Source: Listeria seeligeri serovar 1/2b str. SLCC3954 (lineage in GTDB: Bacteria > Bacillota > Bacilli > Lactobacillales > Listeriaceae). Taken from it: 64,000 nucleotides of DNA. Within the stretch, counting starts at the first letter, position 1. Each line of letters opens with the position of its first letter. Below are positions 29,946-39,511 of the stretch, piece after piece. A model generated the notes under the pieces. The model had not been told where the DNA came from. It searched no databases and worked only from the letters and a program-made list of their open reading frames with translations. The stretch covers positions 992,001 through 1,056,000 of the forward strand of contig NC_013891.1 of the NCBI RefSeq assembly GCF_000027145.1. The letters run 5' to 3'. The position numbers and the translations under genes are program-made.

Positions 29946-30932
29946 ATGAATTTATTAGTAACTGGTGGCGCGGGTTTTATTGGAAGTAATTTTGTACATC
30001 ACATTTTAAACAAATATGATGATTATAAAGTAGTAAACTTAGATTTACTAACATATGCTGGGACAATGAGCAATTTAGAAGATATTAAAAATAATGCTAA
30101 TCATGTTTTTGTAGAAGGAAACATTTGTGATTATGATTTAGTGAAAAATATAGTACTTGAACATAAAATTGACGCGATTGTTAATTTTGCTGCTGAATCA
30201 CATGTTGATCGCAGTATCATTAATCCTGGTATTTTCATTGAAACTAATGTACAGGGAACTCTTAATTTATTAAATGTCGCAAAAGAATTAAACGTGACTA
30301 AATATTTACAAGTATCTACAGATGAAGTATATGGCTCATTAGGAGAAATAGGTTATTTCACAGAAGAAACACCTATCGCTCCTAACAGCCCATACTCAGC
30401 AAGTAAAGCATCTGCGGATTTACTTGTCCGTTCTTACTTTGAAACATATGGTTTGAACGTGAACATTACGCGTTGTTCTAATAATTACGGACCAAATCAT
30501 TTCCCAGAAAAATTAATTCCACTTATGATTACAAATGGTCTTGACGGTGAACAATTACCAATTTACGGTGACGGCAAAAATATTCGTGATTGGTTACACG
30601 TATCTGACCATTGTGCTGCGATTGATTTAGTTATTCATAAAGGTAAATCAGGCGAAGTTTATAATGTAGGTGGACATAATGAACGGACAAATAATGAAAT
30701 CGTGCATATTATTGTGGATGATTTGAAACTTTCAGAAGACAAAATTGTTTATGTGGAAGATAGATTAGGACATGATTTACGTTATGCAATTGATCCTAAG
30801 AAAATCGAAACAGAACTTGGCTGGAAACCTAAATATACTTTCGATACAGGCATTAAAGAAACGATCGAATGGTATGTAAATAATGAAGCTTGGTGGAGAC
30901 CACTAAAATCACGCGCAAAGTTGGGTGAGTAA
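29946..30932 (+). CDS. rmlB: dTDP-glucose 4,6-dehydratase
   Basis: RmlB converts dTDP-glucose to the 4-keto-6-deoxy sugar with bound NAD+. It is an extended SDR protein of 328 residues with GGAGFIGSNF at the start, STDEVYG (catalytic Thr, Asp and Glu), and YSASKASAD providing the Tyr-x-x-x-Lys pair. SRGYGPNHFP-like RCSNNYGPNHFPEKLIP is the substrate segment. All catalytic residues are present. It sits between rmlC and rmlD with 2-base spacing. Confidence 0.96.
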   Translation: MNLLVTGGAGFIGSNFVHHILNKYDDYKVVNLDLLTYAGTMSNLEDIKNNANHVFVEGNICDYDLVKNIVLEHKIDAIVNFAAESHVDRSIINPGIFIETNVQGTLNLLNVAKELNVTKYLQVSTDEVYGSLGEIGYFTEETPIAPNSPYSASKASADLLVRSYFETYGLNVNITRCSNNYGPNHFPEKLIPLMITNGLDGEQLPIYGDGKNIRDWLHVSDHCAAIDLVIHKGKSGEVYNVGGHNERTNNEIVHIIVDDLKLSEDKIVYVEDRLGHDLRYAIDPKKIETELGWKPKYTFDTGIKETIEWYVNNEAWWRPLKSRAKLGE

Positions 30933-30934
30933 GA

Positions 30935-31765
30935 ATGAGCATTTTAGTAACTGGTGCAAATGGTCAACTTGGAACAGAATTAGTACAATTATTAAAAGAA
31001 CATAATTTAACTGTCACAGAATGGGATAAAGATTCTGTTGATATTGTTGATAAATCCGCAGTCAAAAAAGCAATTTCGGAAGTAAAACCAGAATGGGTTA
31101 TTCATTGTGCGGCTTTCACAAATGTAGAAGCGGCAGAAGATGAATTAAAAGCTGTTAACTGGGAAGTAAATGTTGATGGGACTGAAAATATTAGTGAAGC
31201 TGCTGCATCTGTAGGCGCAAAACTGGTATACATCAGCACAGACTATGTCTTTGATGGAACGAAAGAAGAGCCATATTTACCAGAAGATCAAACAAACCCA
31301 TTAAATCAATATGGTATTGCTAAATTAGCTGGAGAAAAAATCGCCTTAGAAAAAAATAAAGCAACTTATGTTATCAGAACTTCTTGGGTATTTGGTAAAT
31401 ATGGTAACAATTTTGTTTACAGTATGCTTAAATTAGCTGAAACTCATAAAGAATTAAAAGTAGTTAATGATCAATTAGGTCGTCCAACATACACGTATGA
31501 TTTAGCTGATTTTATCCGTTTTGTCATTGAGAAAAATCCTGCTTATGGTATTTATCAATTCTCTAATAATGGAACTGCTACTTGGTTTGACTTTGCAACT
31601 GAAATATTGAAAGATAAAGACGTTACAGTGAAACCATGCACATCAGATGAGTTTCCTCAAAAAGCGGAGCGCCCGAAAACGTCTATTATGAGTTTGGATA
31701 AAGTTGAACAATTAGGTTTTACAATTCCTACTTGGCAAGATGCTTTGGTTCGCTTTAAAAAATAA
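30935..31765 (+). CDS. rmlD: dTDP-4-dehydrorhamnose reductase
   Basis: RmlD reduces the last intermediate to dTDP-L-rhamnose with NAD(P)H. The 276-residue SDR protein has GANGQLGTEL at the N-terminus, STDYVFDG, and YGIAKLAGE giving the Tyr-x-x-x-Lys dyad. It completes the rhamnose pathway and is the last gene before a hairpin terminator, so rmlT-rmlA-rmlC-rmlB-rmlD form one transcription unit that provides and uses the sugar donor. Confidence 0.95.
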   Translation: MSILVTGANGQLGTELVQLLKEHNLTVTEWDKDSVDIVDKSAVKKAISEVKPEWVIHCAAFTNVEAAEDELKAVNWEVNVDGTENISEAAASVGAKLVYISTDYVFDGTKEEPYLPEDQTNPLNQYGIAKLAGEKIALEKNKATYVIRTSWVFGKYGNNFVYSMLKLAETHKELKVVNDQLGRPTYTYDLADFIRFVIEKNPAYGIYQFSNNGTATWFDFATEILKDKDVTVKPCTSDEFPQKAERPKTSIMSLDKVEQLGFTIPTWQDALVRFKK

Positions 31766-31773
31766 CAGTAAAG

Positions 31774-31809
31774 AACAATTATGCGAGTATATCGTATAAT
31801 TGTTTTTTT
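31774..31809 (+). terminator. rml operon terminator
   Basis: AACAATTAT pairs with ATAATTGTT around a 13-base loop, followed by a T-run. Confidence 0.8.
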
Positions 31810-31884
31810 ATATCTTTATGCGGGTTATTTGTTTATAATAAGAAGGTAATTAATTTACTCTATGAACAAAAGGAGCCGGATATT

Positions 31885-33897
31885 TTGAACGATTCTCAGT
31901 CCTTACAATCCATTTGTTTTGTCACCACAGAAGTAGAAAGTGGCGAAAAAAAACAACTGGATAATTTAACCATCCATTATGTAGCAGAAACGGCTGATTT
32001 TTTAACAGACTGTTTGGCACTACTTGAAAAAGAAAATAAACAATATATTAGCTTTATTTCAGAACAAATGAAAGTAGAAGATTTATTAGAAAAAATCGTC
32101 ACATGTTCACCAGATATTGTTTGCCTAAACAAACTTTCTAATGGCAGTTTGTATACTAACCCAGAATGCTTAAATAATGAACTTTCAGGGAGTACTTTTT
32201 CTAAAAAACTATTAAAAAAAGTAGCCCAAGAAATGAAGCAAGAAGCTTTTGAGTTGATTCGTTTTAATTATTATAGCTATCATTTGGCCGATACGATTGT
32301 GCATTTAGATGTTCCTAAAAATCATTCGCAAACCTTACTAGAACTAACCAATACGGTATCAAATCTGCTTGAAGTAAAAGACAATCATTACCGGAGAGAG
32401 TGGACAATTTTATTTTATGTAAACAAGTTTTTAATGCTTTCTTTAGAGAGTTTGCCAGAAGTTTTTCAAGAGGCGGACGAAAGCTATCAAAGAAATTACT
32501 TAGAACAGTTGACTACCTTACTTAAAAAATTGCCAGATGATGTTTTTTTTGAAATGGATGCGTTAGATTATTTAGTGAAAAATATTTTAATGGATGCTTT
32601 TGAAGTTATTAGTTATGAAGCATATCCGTCTTGTTTAACGCTTGTGGAAGTTTTGAGTAACCGAGCAGCTCCAAATAAATTTACAAGTCCAGAATGGGAA
32701 CGAATTCAAAAATGCGCGAGTAAAGGTTCGATCAGACCACTTGCAAGTCAAAAAACACCAACCATTTTGACGCCAATTAAAAAGAAATTTGTTTCCTATT
32801 TCAGTCGTAAAGTAGTTTTTACTATAGCGAAATGGCTGCCTGTTGCGAAAAATAATGTTATGCTTGTTTCGAATAAAATCAGTAATTTAGATGCGACCTT
32901 TATGCCGATTTATCAAACGATTAAAGAGCAACACCCTGAAAAAAACGTACGTGCTTATATGAAAATGAAGCCTGAGGATAACCACGCGATGTATTATCTG
33001 ACTTATTTTTGGAATTTAGGAAGAGCTAAGTATATTTTTTTAGATGACTATTATTATCAACTTTATTCCATCAGAATGAGAAAAGAGGCCGAAGTAATTC
33101 AACTTTGGCATGCAGCAGGGGCTTTTAAACGATTTGGCCATAGTTCTTTAGGGTTTAAAGATTCTATTTCTCTAGATTTTGAAACCCGAGCGCACCAAAA
33201 CTATACAACTAGTATTATTTCAGCAAGCGATTTAAAACCGATTTATGCGGAAGCTTTTCATATGGATGAAACGAAAATTGAAGCGTTTGGTTTGCCAAGG
33301 CTTTGGAAACTATTTGATCAAGATTATAAGGAATTCAGAAAAGATTATTTCCAAAAAATGTATCCACTGCTCAAAGGGAAGAAGGTAATCACATACGCGC
33401 CTACTTTTAGAGGTAACTCAGAAGAGCGAAAAGAATTCCACTTGGAGCTAGATTTGAGAAAAATGAAAGCGGAACTCGGCAATGATTATTTAGTTGTTAT
33501 TAAGCTTCATCCACTTGTAAGTATTGAAACGCAAATACCAGAAGATCTGGCGGATTTTGTGCTGGATTTTAGTGGGATAGAAATGAATGATGTATTAATT
33601 ACGACAGATATTTTGATTACAGATTATTCTTCTGTTATTTATGATTTTTCTATTTTAAATCGGCCTATTTTGTTTTATGCTTACGATTTAGATGCATATG
33701 CTCTAGAGCGGAATTTTTATCAAGATTATTTAGAATTTGTGCCTGGACCAGTTGTTGCAACGACAGATGAGGCAATTCAGCTTATTAAAACAAACCGAAT
33801 AGTGACGGATAAATTACTGGATTTTGCCGAGAAAGCTTTTGAATATCATGATGGGAATGCGGCTAAAAGAATTATCAAACATGTAATGGAAGATTGA
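31885..33897 (+). CDS. CDP-ribitol/CDP-glycerol transferase, probable teichoic acid polymerase
   Basis: The long 670-residue member of the glycerophosphotransferase family has its catalytic domain in residues ~300-670: LWHAAGAFKRFG (catalytic His), APTFRGNSEE, IKLHPL and LITDYSSVIYDF. The first ~290 residues are a divergent helical region with no motif I know. Translation starts at TTG after AAAGGAG. It begins the tarIJ gene group, so a role in adding ribitol-phosphate units from CDP-ribitol is likely, but glycerol-phosphate cannot be excluded. Confidence 0.88.
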   Translation: MNDSQSLQSICFVTTEVESGEKKQLDNLTIHYVAETADFLTDCLALLEKENKQYISFISEQMKVEDLLEKIVTCSPDIVCLNKLSNGSLYTNPECLNNELSGSTFSKKLLKKVAQEMKQEAFELIRFNYYSYHLADTIVHLDVPKNHSQTLLELTNTVSNLLEVKDNHYRREWTILFYVNKFLMLSLESLPEVFQEADESYQRNYLEQLTTLLKKLPDDVFFEMDALDYLVKNILMDAFEVISYEAYPSCLTLVEVLSNRAAPNKFTSPEWERIQKCASKGSIRPLASQKTPTILTPIKKKFVSYFSRKVVFTIAKWLPVAKNNVMLVSNKISNLDATFMPIYQTIKEQHPEKNVRAYMKMKPEDNHAMYYLTYFWNLGRAKYIFLDDYYYQLYSIRMRKEAEVIQLWHAAGAFKRFGHSSLGFKDSISLDFETRAHQNYTTSIISASDLKPIYAEAFHMDETKIEAFGLPRLWKLFDQDYKEFRKDYFQKMYPLLKGKKVITYAPTFRGNSEERKEFHLELDLRKMKAELGNDYLVVIKLHPLVSIETQIPEDLADFVLDFSGIEMNDVLITTDILITDYSSVIYDFSILNRPILFYAYDLDAYALERNFYQDYLEFVPGPVVATTDEAIQLIKTNRIVTDKLLDFAEKAFEYHDGNAAKRIIKHVMED

Positions 33898-33972
33898 TGT
33901 CTGTACAAAACGAGTGGAGTTTATGGTACAATGAAGCTATGTTTATTAGTAAAATGTTAAAGGAGACTAAAA

Positions 33973-34683
33973 ATGATTTATGCAGAGATATTAGCTGGCG
34001 GTAAGGGAACACGCATGGGAAATGTAAATATGCCGAAGCAGTACTTGCCATTAAAAGGAAAACCGATTATTGTTCATACAATTGAGAAGTTTATTTTAAA
34101 TGACCGTTTTGACAAAATTATTATTGCTACACCAAAAGATTGGATTAATCATACTCAAGATATTATTAAAAAATATATATTCGACACTCGGGTTGTTGTA
34201 ATCGAGGGCGGTACGGATCGAAACGAAACAATTATGAATGGTATTCGCTACGTTGAAAAAGAATTTGGCTTGAATGATGATGATATTATCGTGACGCACG
34301 ATGCCGTAAGACCTTTTATCACACATCGAATTATTGAAGAAAATATTGATATGGCGCTAGAATTCGGTTCTGTGGATACGGTTATTCCGGCAGTTGATAC
34401 CATTGTAGAATCTACCAATCATGACTTTATTACAGATATCCCAGTTCGCGGAAATATGTATCAAGGTCAAACGCCACAAAGCTTCAATATGAAAATTATC
34501 CAAAAGCATTACAACAATTTAACAGATGACGAAAAACAAATTTTAACCGATGCTTGTAAAATTTGTTTACTAGCCGGTGAAAAGGTAAAACTTGTAAACG
34601 GTGGAATATCTAATATCAAAATTACCACTCCATATGATTTAAAAGTGGCAAATGCGATTGTACAGGAGAGGATTAACTCATGA
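33973..34683 (+). CDS. tarI: D-ribitol-5-phosphate cytidylyltransferase
   Basis: TarI makes CDP-ribitol from CTP and ribitol-5-phosphate. The 236 residues share the IspD fold: [10 protein letters not shown] at the start, [18 protein letters not shown] in the middle and [14 protein letters not shown] near the end. It is told apart from IspD by overlap of its stop with tarJ (ATGA), since tarJ supplies the ribitol-5-phosphate substrate. It has AAAGGAG before the ATG. Confidence 0.93.
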   Translation: MIYAEILAGGKGTRMGNVNMPKQYLPLKGKPIIVHTIEKFILNDRFDKIIIATPKDWINHTQDIIKKYIFDTRVVVIEGGTDRNETIMNGIRYVEKEFGLNDDDIIVTHDAVRPFITHRIIEENIDMALEFGSVDTVIPAVDTIVESTNHDFITDIPVRGNMYQGQTPQSFNMKIIQKHYNNLTDDEKQILTDACKICLLAGEKVKLVNGGISNIKITTPYDLKVANAIVQERINS

Positions 34684-35705
34684 TTAACCAAGTATATCGC
34701 CTTGTTTCTGAGCGACAATTTGAAGAAGCGAATGTGGAAGAAGCGCTAACAGAGGATGTTGTAGTAGTACGACCTACGTATCTTTCTATCTGTGCTGCGG
34801 ATCAACGTTATTACACAGGTTCTCGCGGGAAAGAAATGCTTTCTAAAAAATTACCGATGGCGCTAATTCATGAAGGTGTTGGCCAAGTGACCTATGACGC
34901 AACTGGTGAATTTGAAATTGGAACAAAAGTAGTAATGATTCCAAATACGCCGGTAGAAGATGATCCAGTGATTGCTGAAAACTATCGTCGGTCATCGCTT
35001 TTCCGTTCTAGTGGTTATGATGGTTTAATGCAAGAGAATGTTTTCATGAGAAGAGACCGTGTAGTTCGTCTCCCTGAAAACATGGATATGGAAGTAGCTG
35101 CTTATTCGGAACTTATTTCCGTTGCGTTTCATGCGATTACACGTTTTAAGAAAAAAGCTAATGATAATCAGTCTGTTTTTGGTGTATGGGGTGATGGTAA
35201 TTTAGGTTTCATTACTTGTTTGCTACTGAAAACAATCTATCCAGAAAGCAAAGTCATTATTTTTGGAAAAACACAATATAAACTTGATTTCTTTTCTTTT
35301 GTGGATGAAGCTTATTTAGTGGATGAACTTCCAGCTGGAGTAGTGATTGATAATGCATTTGAATGTGCTGGTGGCAGAGGAAGTCAGTATGCAGTAGAAC
35401 AAATTATTGACTTAATTAAGCCAGAAGGAACTATTTCTTTACTTGGAGTTTCTGAAAATCCGATTGAGTTTAACTCACGTATGGTATTAGAAAAGGGATT
35501 GACTGTATTCGGAAGTAGCCGTAGTGGTAGAGAAGACTTCCAAAATACGGTAAACTTCCTTAGTGAAAACGAACGTGCTGTAGAATATTTATCCAGCTTA
35601 ATTGGCCAACGTAAAGTAGTTCGTAACTTACAAGATATTATTGAAGCTTTTGAAACGGATTTACGTAACCCATTTGGTAAAACCGTGATGGAATGGAAAG
35701 TATAA
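34680..35705 (+). CDS. tarJ: Ribulose-5-phosphate reductase (TarJ)
   Basis: TarJ reduces D-ribulose-5-phosphate to D-ribitol-5-phosphate with NADPH. It is a medium-chain alcohol-dehydrogenase-type protein of 341 residues. The N-terminal catalytic part has [10 protein letters not shown] and LIHEGVGQV, equivalent to the zinc-ligand Cys and His-Glu of the family. The nucleotide domain contains VWGDGNLGF. It overlaps tarI by four bases, so the two products, which act in sequence, are made together. It is followed by a terminator-like hairpin. Confidence 0.93.
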   Translation: MINQVYRLVSERQFEEANVEEALTEDVVVVRPTYLSICAADQRYYTGSRGKEMLSKKLPMALIHEGVGQVTYDATGEFEIGTKVVMIPNTPVEDDPVIAENYRRSSLFRSSGYDGLMQENVFMRRDRVVRLPENMDMEVAAYSELISVAFHAITRFKKKANDNQSVFGVWGDGNLGFITCLLLKTIYPESKVIIFGKTQYKLDFFSFVDEAYLVDELPAGVVIDNAFECAGGRGSQYAVEQIIDLIKPEGTISLLGVSENPIEFNSRMVLEKGLTVFGSSRSGREDFQNTVNFLSENERAVEYLSSLIGQRKVVRNLQDIIEAFETDLRNPFGKTVMEWKV

Positions 35706-35725
35706 TACAATGTAATTACTAATTT

Positions 35726-35787
35726 AAAAGAAATCTTAGGTCAAATATTATGTCGAAAAGCATAATCGGTCTGAGATTTTCTTTTTA
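35726..35787 (+). terminator. Hairpin after tarJ
   Basis: AAAAGAAATCTTAGG pairs with CTGAGATTTTCTTTT, with an internal smaller hairpin. It lies only ~16 bases before the next gene, so it may give partial rather than full termination. Confidence 0.7.
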
Positions 35788-35802
35788 GTAAAGAAAGTAG
35801 CG

Positions 35803-36963
35803 ATGATAGTGAAAAATATAGCTGTATCTATTTATATGCTTTTTTTAAGTCTATTTTCTTTTTTTTGTCGTTTATTTGGCTTAAAAAAACGAGTACTAAT
35901 TATTGCTTCATTTCCTGAAAATACAACAGCGATTTTAAACGAAATGAATAAGCTGAATTATTACCCTGAAACGATTTGTTTCCATACAGAAAGAGTCCAA
36001 TTTGATCAAGAAAAGTTGGATTTTGTTACGTTTCTACCGAATAACTTGGCGAGCAAGTGGAAGCTTATTTATTATTTAAATACTTCTAAGGTGATACTTG
36101 TGGATAACTACTATCCAGAACTTGCGGCTGTTTCGTTTAAACCTAGCGTGGAATGTATTCAACTTTGGCATGCGAATGGTGCTTTAAAACAATTTGGTTG
36201 GGAAGATAACTCGATTTTAGAGCGATCAGCTACAGACAAGAAACGGTTTAAAGCAGTTTATAAGCGGTTTTTGAAAGTAGTAGTTGGTTCAGATGAAATG
36301 GGTGAAATCTTTAAGCGTAGTTTCTTATTGTCTGATTCGCAGTTGTTAAAACTCGGGGTCCCACGAACGGATATTTATTTCGATAAAGCTTTGCAACAAC
36401 AAAAAAGAACAGAATGGCGTAATACTTTTCAAGCTAATGATAAAAAAGTGGTTTTGTATGCGCCAACTTTCCGCGATAATGAGCTTGCGGAAGCAAAACT
36501 AGCAATGGATTTTAAGCTAATGGAAGAAGCGCTTGGAAATGATTATTTACTTGTCTTAAAATTACATCCAGCTGTAAAAGTTGATGTCCAAAGTTTAAAC
36601 AGCGACTTTATTGTGAATGTAGATAAAAATGTAGCTTTGGAAGAACTTTTAGCTGCAGTAGATATATTGATTACTGATTATTCCTCGATTCCTTTTGAAT
36701 TTGCTTTATTTAATAGACCGATTTTCTTTTTCAGTTATGATTTAGAGAAGTATGATAAAGAGCGCGGATTATTAAAAAATTATCAACAAGTTATTCCTGG
36801 ACCGATTTCAAAGACTACAGAAGAACTAATTCAACAAATGAAAACAACGACGCCGAATGATAACTTAGTAGCATTTTCGAAAAAGTGGAATAAATATTCT
36901 GATGGTCATGCCAGCGAACGAATTGTTTCTTATATGAAAGAGTTACTTGAGGAGGCTAAATAA
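35803..36963 (+). CDS. tarB: TagB/TarB-like glycerophosphotransferase (teichoic acid primase)
   Basis: This is the shortest of the three family members here (386 residues), close to the length of TagB, which adds the first glycerol-phosphate to the lipid-linked disaccharide. An N-terminal hydrophobic segment (SIYMLFLSLFSFFCRLFG) would attach it to the membrane. The catalytic domain has LWHANGALKQFG, APTFRDNE, LKLHPAV and LITDYSSIPFEF. It is directly followed by the glycerol-3-phosphate cytidylyltransferase gene, which makes its donor, supporting the primase call. No strong ribosome site is seen at the ATG. Confidence 0.82.
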   Translation: MIVKNIAVSIYMLFLSLFSFFCRLFGLKKRVLIIASFPENTTAILNEMNKLNYYPETICFHTERVQFDQEKLDFVTFLPNNLASKWKLIYYLNTSKVILVDNYYPELAAVSFKPSVECIQLWHANGALKQFGWEDNSILERSATDKKRFKAVYKRFLKVVVGSDEMGEIFKRSFLLSDSQLLKLGVPRTDIYFDKALQQQKRTEWRNTFQANDKKVVLYAPTFRDNELAEAKLAMDFKLMEEALGNDYLLVLKLHPAVKVDVQSLNSDFIVNVDKNVALEELLAAVDILITDYSSIPFEFALFNRPIFFFSYDLEKYDKERGLLKNYQQVIPGPISKTTEELIQQMKTTTPNDNLVAFSKKWNKYSDGHASERIVSYMKELLEEAK

Positions 36964-37347
36964 ATGAAAAAAGTAATAACATATGGCACATTTGATTTAC
37001 TTCATTGGGGTCATATTCACTTATTAAAACGTGCAAAAGCGCTAGGAGATTATTTAGTTGTAGCAATCTCTTCAGATGAGTTTAACCGAATCAAGCATAA
37101 AGAAGCTTACCATAGTTATGAGCATCGCAAATTAATTATCGAAGCAATCCGTTATGTCGATGAAGTTATACCAGAACACAACTGGGAACAAAAAATAGAA
37201 GACATCAAAAAACATAATATTGATGTTTTCGTTATGGGTGATGACTGGGAAGGCGAGTTTGATTTTCTGAAAGAACTATGCGAAGTGGTTTATCTGCCTC
37301 GCACAGAAGGAATTTCCACTTCTCAAATCAAAGACGAACTAAAATAA
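36964..37347 (+). CDS. tarD: Glycerol-3-phosphate cytidylyltransferase
   Basis: TarD makes CDP-glycerol from CTP and glycerol-3-phosphate, the donor for the linkage unit of wall teichoic acid. The 127-residue enzyme has the class signature GTFDLLHWGHIHLL with the catalytic HxGH and the C-terminal RTEGISTS nucleotide motif, both perfectly conserved. Its ATG abuts the stop of the TarB-like gene, with TGAGGAGG in the end of that gene. Confidence 0.96.
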   Translation: MKKVITYGTFDLLHWGHIHLLKRAKALGDYLVVAISSDEFNRIKHKEAYHSYEHRKLIIEAIRYVDEVIPEHNWEQKIEDIKKHNIDVFVMGDDWEGEFDFLKELCEVVYLPRTEGISTSQIKDELK

Positions 37348-37359
37348 AGGAGGATTCTT

Positions 37360-38343
37360 TTGGAACCTTTAGTCAGTGTGATTATTCCGGTTTATAATGT
37401 AGAAAAATATGTAAAAAGATGTCTTGAATCAGTTATCAAACAGACGTACACTAATCTAGAAATTATTGTGGTCAATGATGGCACTACCGATAATTCTGCA
37501 TCGGTTGTCAAAGCAATCCATGACGAGCGAATTCGTTATTTCGAAAAAGAAAATGGCGGACAAGCAACAGCGCGGAATTTTGGGCTAGATGTAGCTACAG
37601 GGGATTACATCGTGATGATAGATAGCGATGATTATGTTAGTGAGTCTTTGGTAGAAACATGCTTAAACACAGTGGAGAAGACTAAAGCTGATTTAGTTTT
37701 ATTTACTTCTTACAATGTTAATCAAGAAGGAAAAATGCAATATATTAAACGAGATAAAGGGATTAAAGTTTTAGATGCTGGCCCAACTCCATGGAATAAA
37801 TTTTATCAAGCTAATCTTTGGGAAGGATGCCGTTTTCCAGTGGGCTATTGGTATGAGGATTTAGGAATTATTCCAGTAGTGACTTTAAAAGCGAAAAATC
37901 CAGTAAAAATTCAAGATGCGCTTTATTATTACATAACCGACCGTGCAGATTCTCAGTCTAACATTCAGCAAATGGACCATTTTTTAGATGTGGTGGTAAT
38001 GCTAGAGAATATTGAAACCGAATTGAAAAAAATAGGTATCTATGAAGAGTCTAAAGAGCAACTCGCTTATTTATACATTGAGCATTTAATTTATCGGCTA
38101 GTTTTAAGAAAAGCGATTTATATTTCCGATAAAAAAGATCGAAAAGCACTTATTAAAAAAATTAGTACGATTATCGAACAGAAATTTCCGGACTGGGGAA
38201 GTTATCCATACCAAGCTGGCGGGAAATTAACAGCGACTTTAAAGAAAAAAGCTTTATGGTTATATTTACATCATTTTTATTTTCTTGGAGATTTGGTGTG
38301 GAAGTATCCATTTTCCATTAGAAGTAAGCAAACAGGGTTTTAA
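37360..38343 (+). CDS. GT2-family glycosyltransferase in teichoic acid cluster
   Basis: The 327-residue protein is a GT-A enzyme with VIIPVYNVEKYV, VVNDGTTDNS, the NGGQATARNFG acceptor loop, MIDSDDY (DxD metal site) and a YEDLG motif matching the catalytic [ED]D. No membrane helix is seen, so it acts on the inner face of the membrane. Translation starts at TTG after AAGGAGG. Position after tarD suggests addition of a sugar to the teichoic acid chain or linkage unit. The sugar cannot be told from sequence. Confidence 0.85.
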   Translation: MEPLVSVIIPVYNVEKYVKRCLESVIKQTYTNLEIIVVNDGTTDNSASVVKAIHDERIRYFEKENGGQATARNFGLDVATGDYIVMIDSDDYVSESLVETCLNTVEKTKADLVLFTSYNVNQEGKMQYIKRDKGIKVLDAGPTPWNKFYQANLWEGCRFPVGYWYEDLGIIPVVTLKAKNPVKIQDALYYYITDRADSQSNIQQMDHFLDVVVMLENIETELKKIGIYEESKEQLAYLYIEHLIYRLVLRKAIYISDKKDRKALIKKISTIIEQKFPDWGSYPYQAGGKLTATLKKKALWLYLHHFYFLGDLVWKYPFSIRSKQTGF

Positions 38344-38357
38344 AGGAGGCTATCATT

Positions 38358-39371
38358 TTGCATAAGTTAAGTGTTGTAATTGCTGTATACAATGTATCGG
38401 AATATATTGAGGCTTGCTTAACATCAGTTCTTGGTCAAGTATATCAAGAGGTAGAATTTATTGTTGTTAATGATGGATCAACGGATGATAGTTTTCAAAA
38501 AGTAGAGAAATTAGTGGATGGGCACGATAATGTGATTGTCATTGACCAAGAAAACCAAGGCGTATCGGCTGCACGAAATAATGGTGTGAAGGTTGCAACA
38601 GGTGACTATCTTGGTTTTATTGACGGAGATGATATTATTGCAAAGGATATGTTCCAAAAAATGATGGATTCCTTTATAAACAGTGATGCGGATATGGTGA
38701 CAATTGGTGTTGCTAGACTTTCAGGCGAAAAAATCTATCCTTCAAGTCTTCATGAGCGCTATATGAAGGAGAATAAAACAGCAACGACTATCGCAGAAAC
38801 ACCAGAACTTCTATATGACACAACTTCATGGAATAAAGTGTTTAAAAAATCATTTTGGGATATGCACCAACTTCAATTTCCAGAAGGCCAAATGTATGAA
38901 GATATCGCTTTGATGGTGCCCGCATATTTATACGCTCGTAAAGTGAATATTATACCAGATGTTGGCTATTACTGGCGCAGTAGAGACGCTGGAACGAAAT
39001 CAATCACCCAAAGAAGGAATGACATTGCTATGGTAAAAGACCGTTTATTGGCACTTGAAAAGGTAAATCAAGTCATGAATGAGTTAGATATCCAAGGCGA
39101 CTTAAGGTATCAAAATGAACGGAAAAATTTTGAAATTGATTTATTTTCCATGATTGAATGGGCGTTTCTTGCTCCGAAAGACTATTATGCAGTGGTTCAA
39201 CGTCTGATTAAAAACTATGTTGACCAAGAAATGAAGACTACTGCTTTAGAAGACATTTCGAAAGAGAAAAAACGTCTCTTTAAAGATTTATTAGCAAACA
39301 AACGTGCTTTGTTTTTACTTAATAGTTACGCTTATTTTGGTAAAAAGGCAATGCGGAAAATAGTAAAATAA
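38358..39371 (+). CDS. GT2-family glycosyltransferase in teichoic acid cluster
   Basis: This second GT-A enzyme, 337 residues, is paralogous to the preceding one. It has VVIAVYNVSEYI, VVNDGSTDDS, NQGVSAARNNG, FIDGDD (metal site) and MYEDIAL. A TTG start with AGGAGG lies 14 bases after the preceding gene. It ends the teichoic acid transcription unit before a terminator. The donor sugar and acceptor are unknown. Confidence 0.85.
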   Translation: MHKLSVVIAVYNVSEYIEACLTSVLGQVYQEVEFIVVNDGSTDDSFQKVEKLVDGHDNVIVIDQENQGVSAARNNGVKVATGDYLGFIDGDDIIAKDMFQKMMDSFINSDADMVTIGVARLSGEKIYPSSLHERYMKENKTATTIAETPELLYDTTSWNKVFKKSFWDMHQLQFPEGQMYEDIALMVPAYLYARKVNIIPDVGYYWRSRDAGTKSITQRRNDIAMVKDRLLALEKVNQVMNELDIQGDLRYQNERKNFEIDLFSMIEWAFLAPKDYYAVVQRLIKNYVDQEMKTTALEDISKEKKRLFKDLLANKRALFLLNSYAYFGKKAMRKIVK

Positions 39372-39381
39372 TTAGTTGAAA

Positions 39382-39408
39382 GAGCCTTGTATCTAAGGCT
39401 TTTTTTTC
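39382..39408 (+). terminator. Terminator of the teichoic acid cluster
   Basis: The AGCCTT stem with AAGGCT is followed by eight T residues. Confidence 0.85.
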
Positions 39409-39511
39409 ATATCCGTGTTTATTTAATAGTGAATATACCTTTTATATGCTATGATAATTGGTAGATAATAAGTCAAATTAGTGCTTATAAAAAATGTTAG
39501 GAGCAGAAGAA

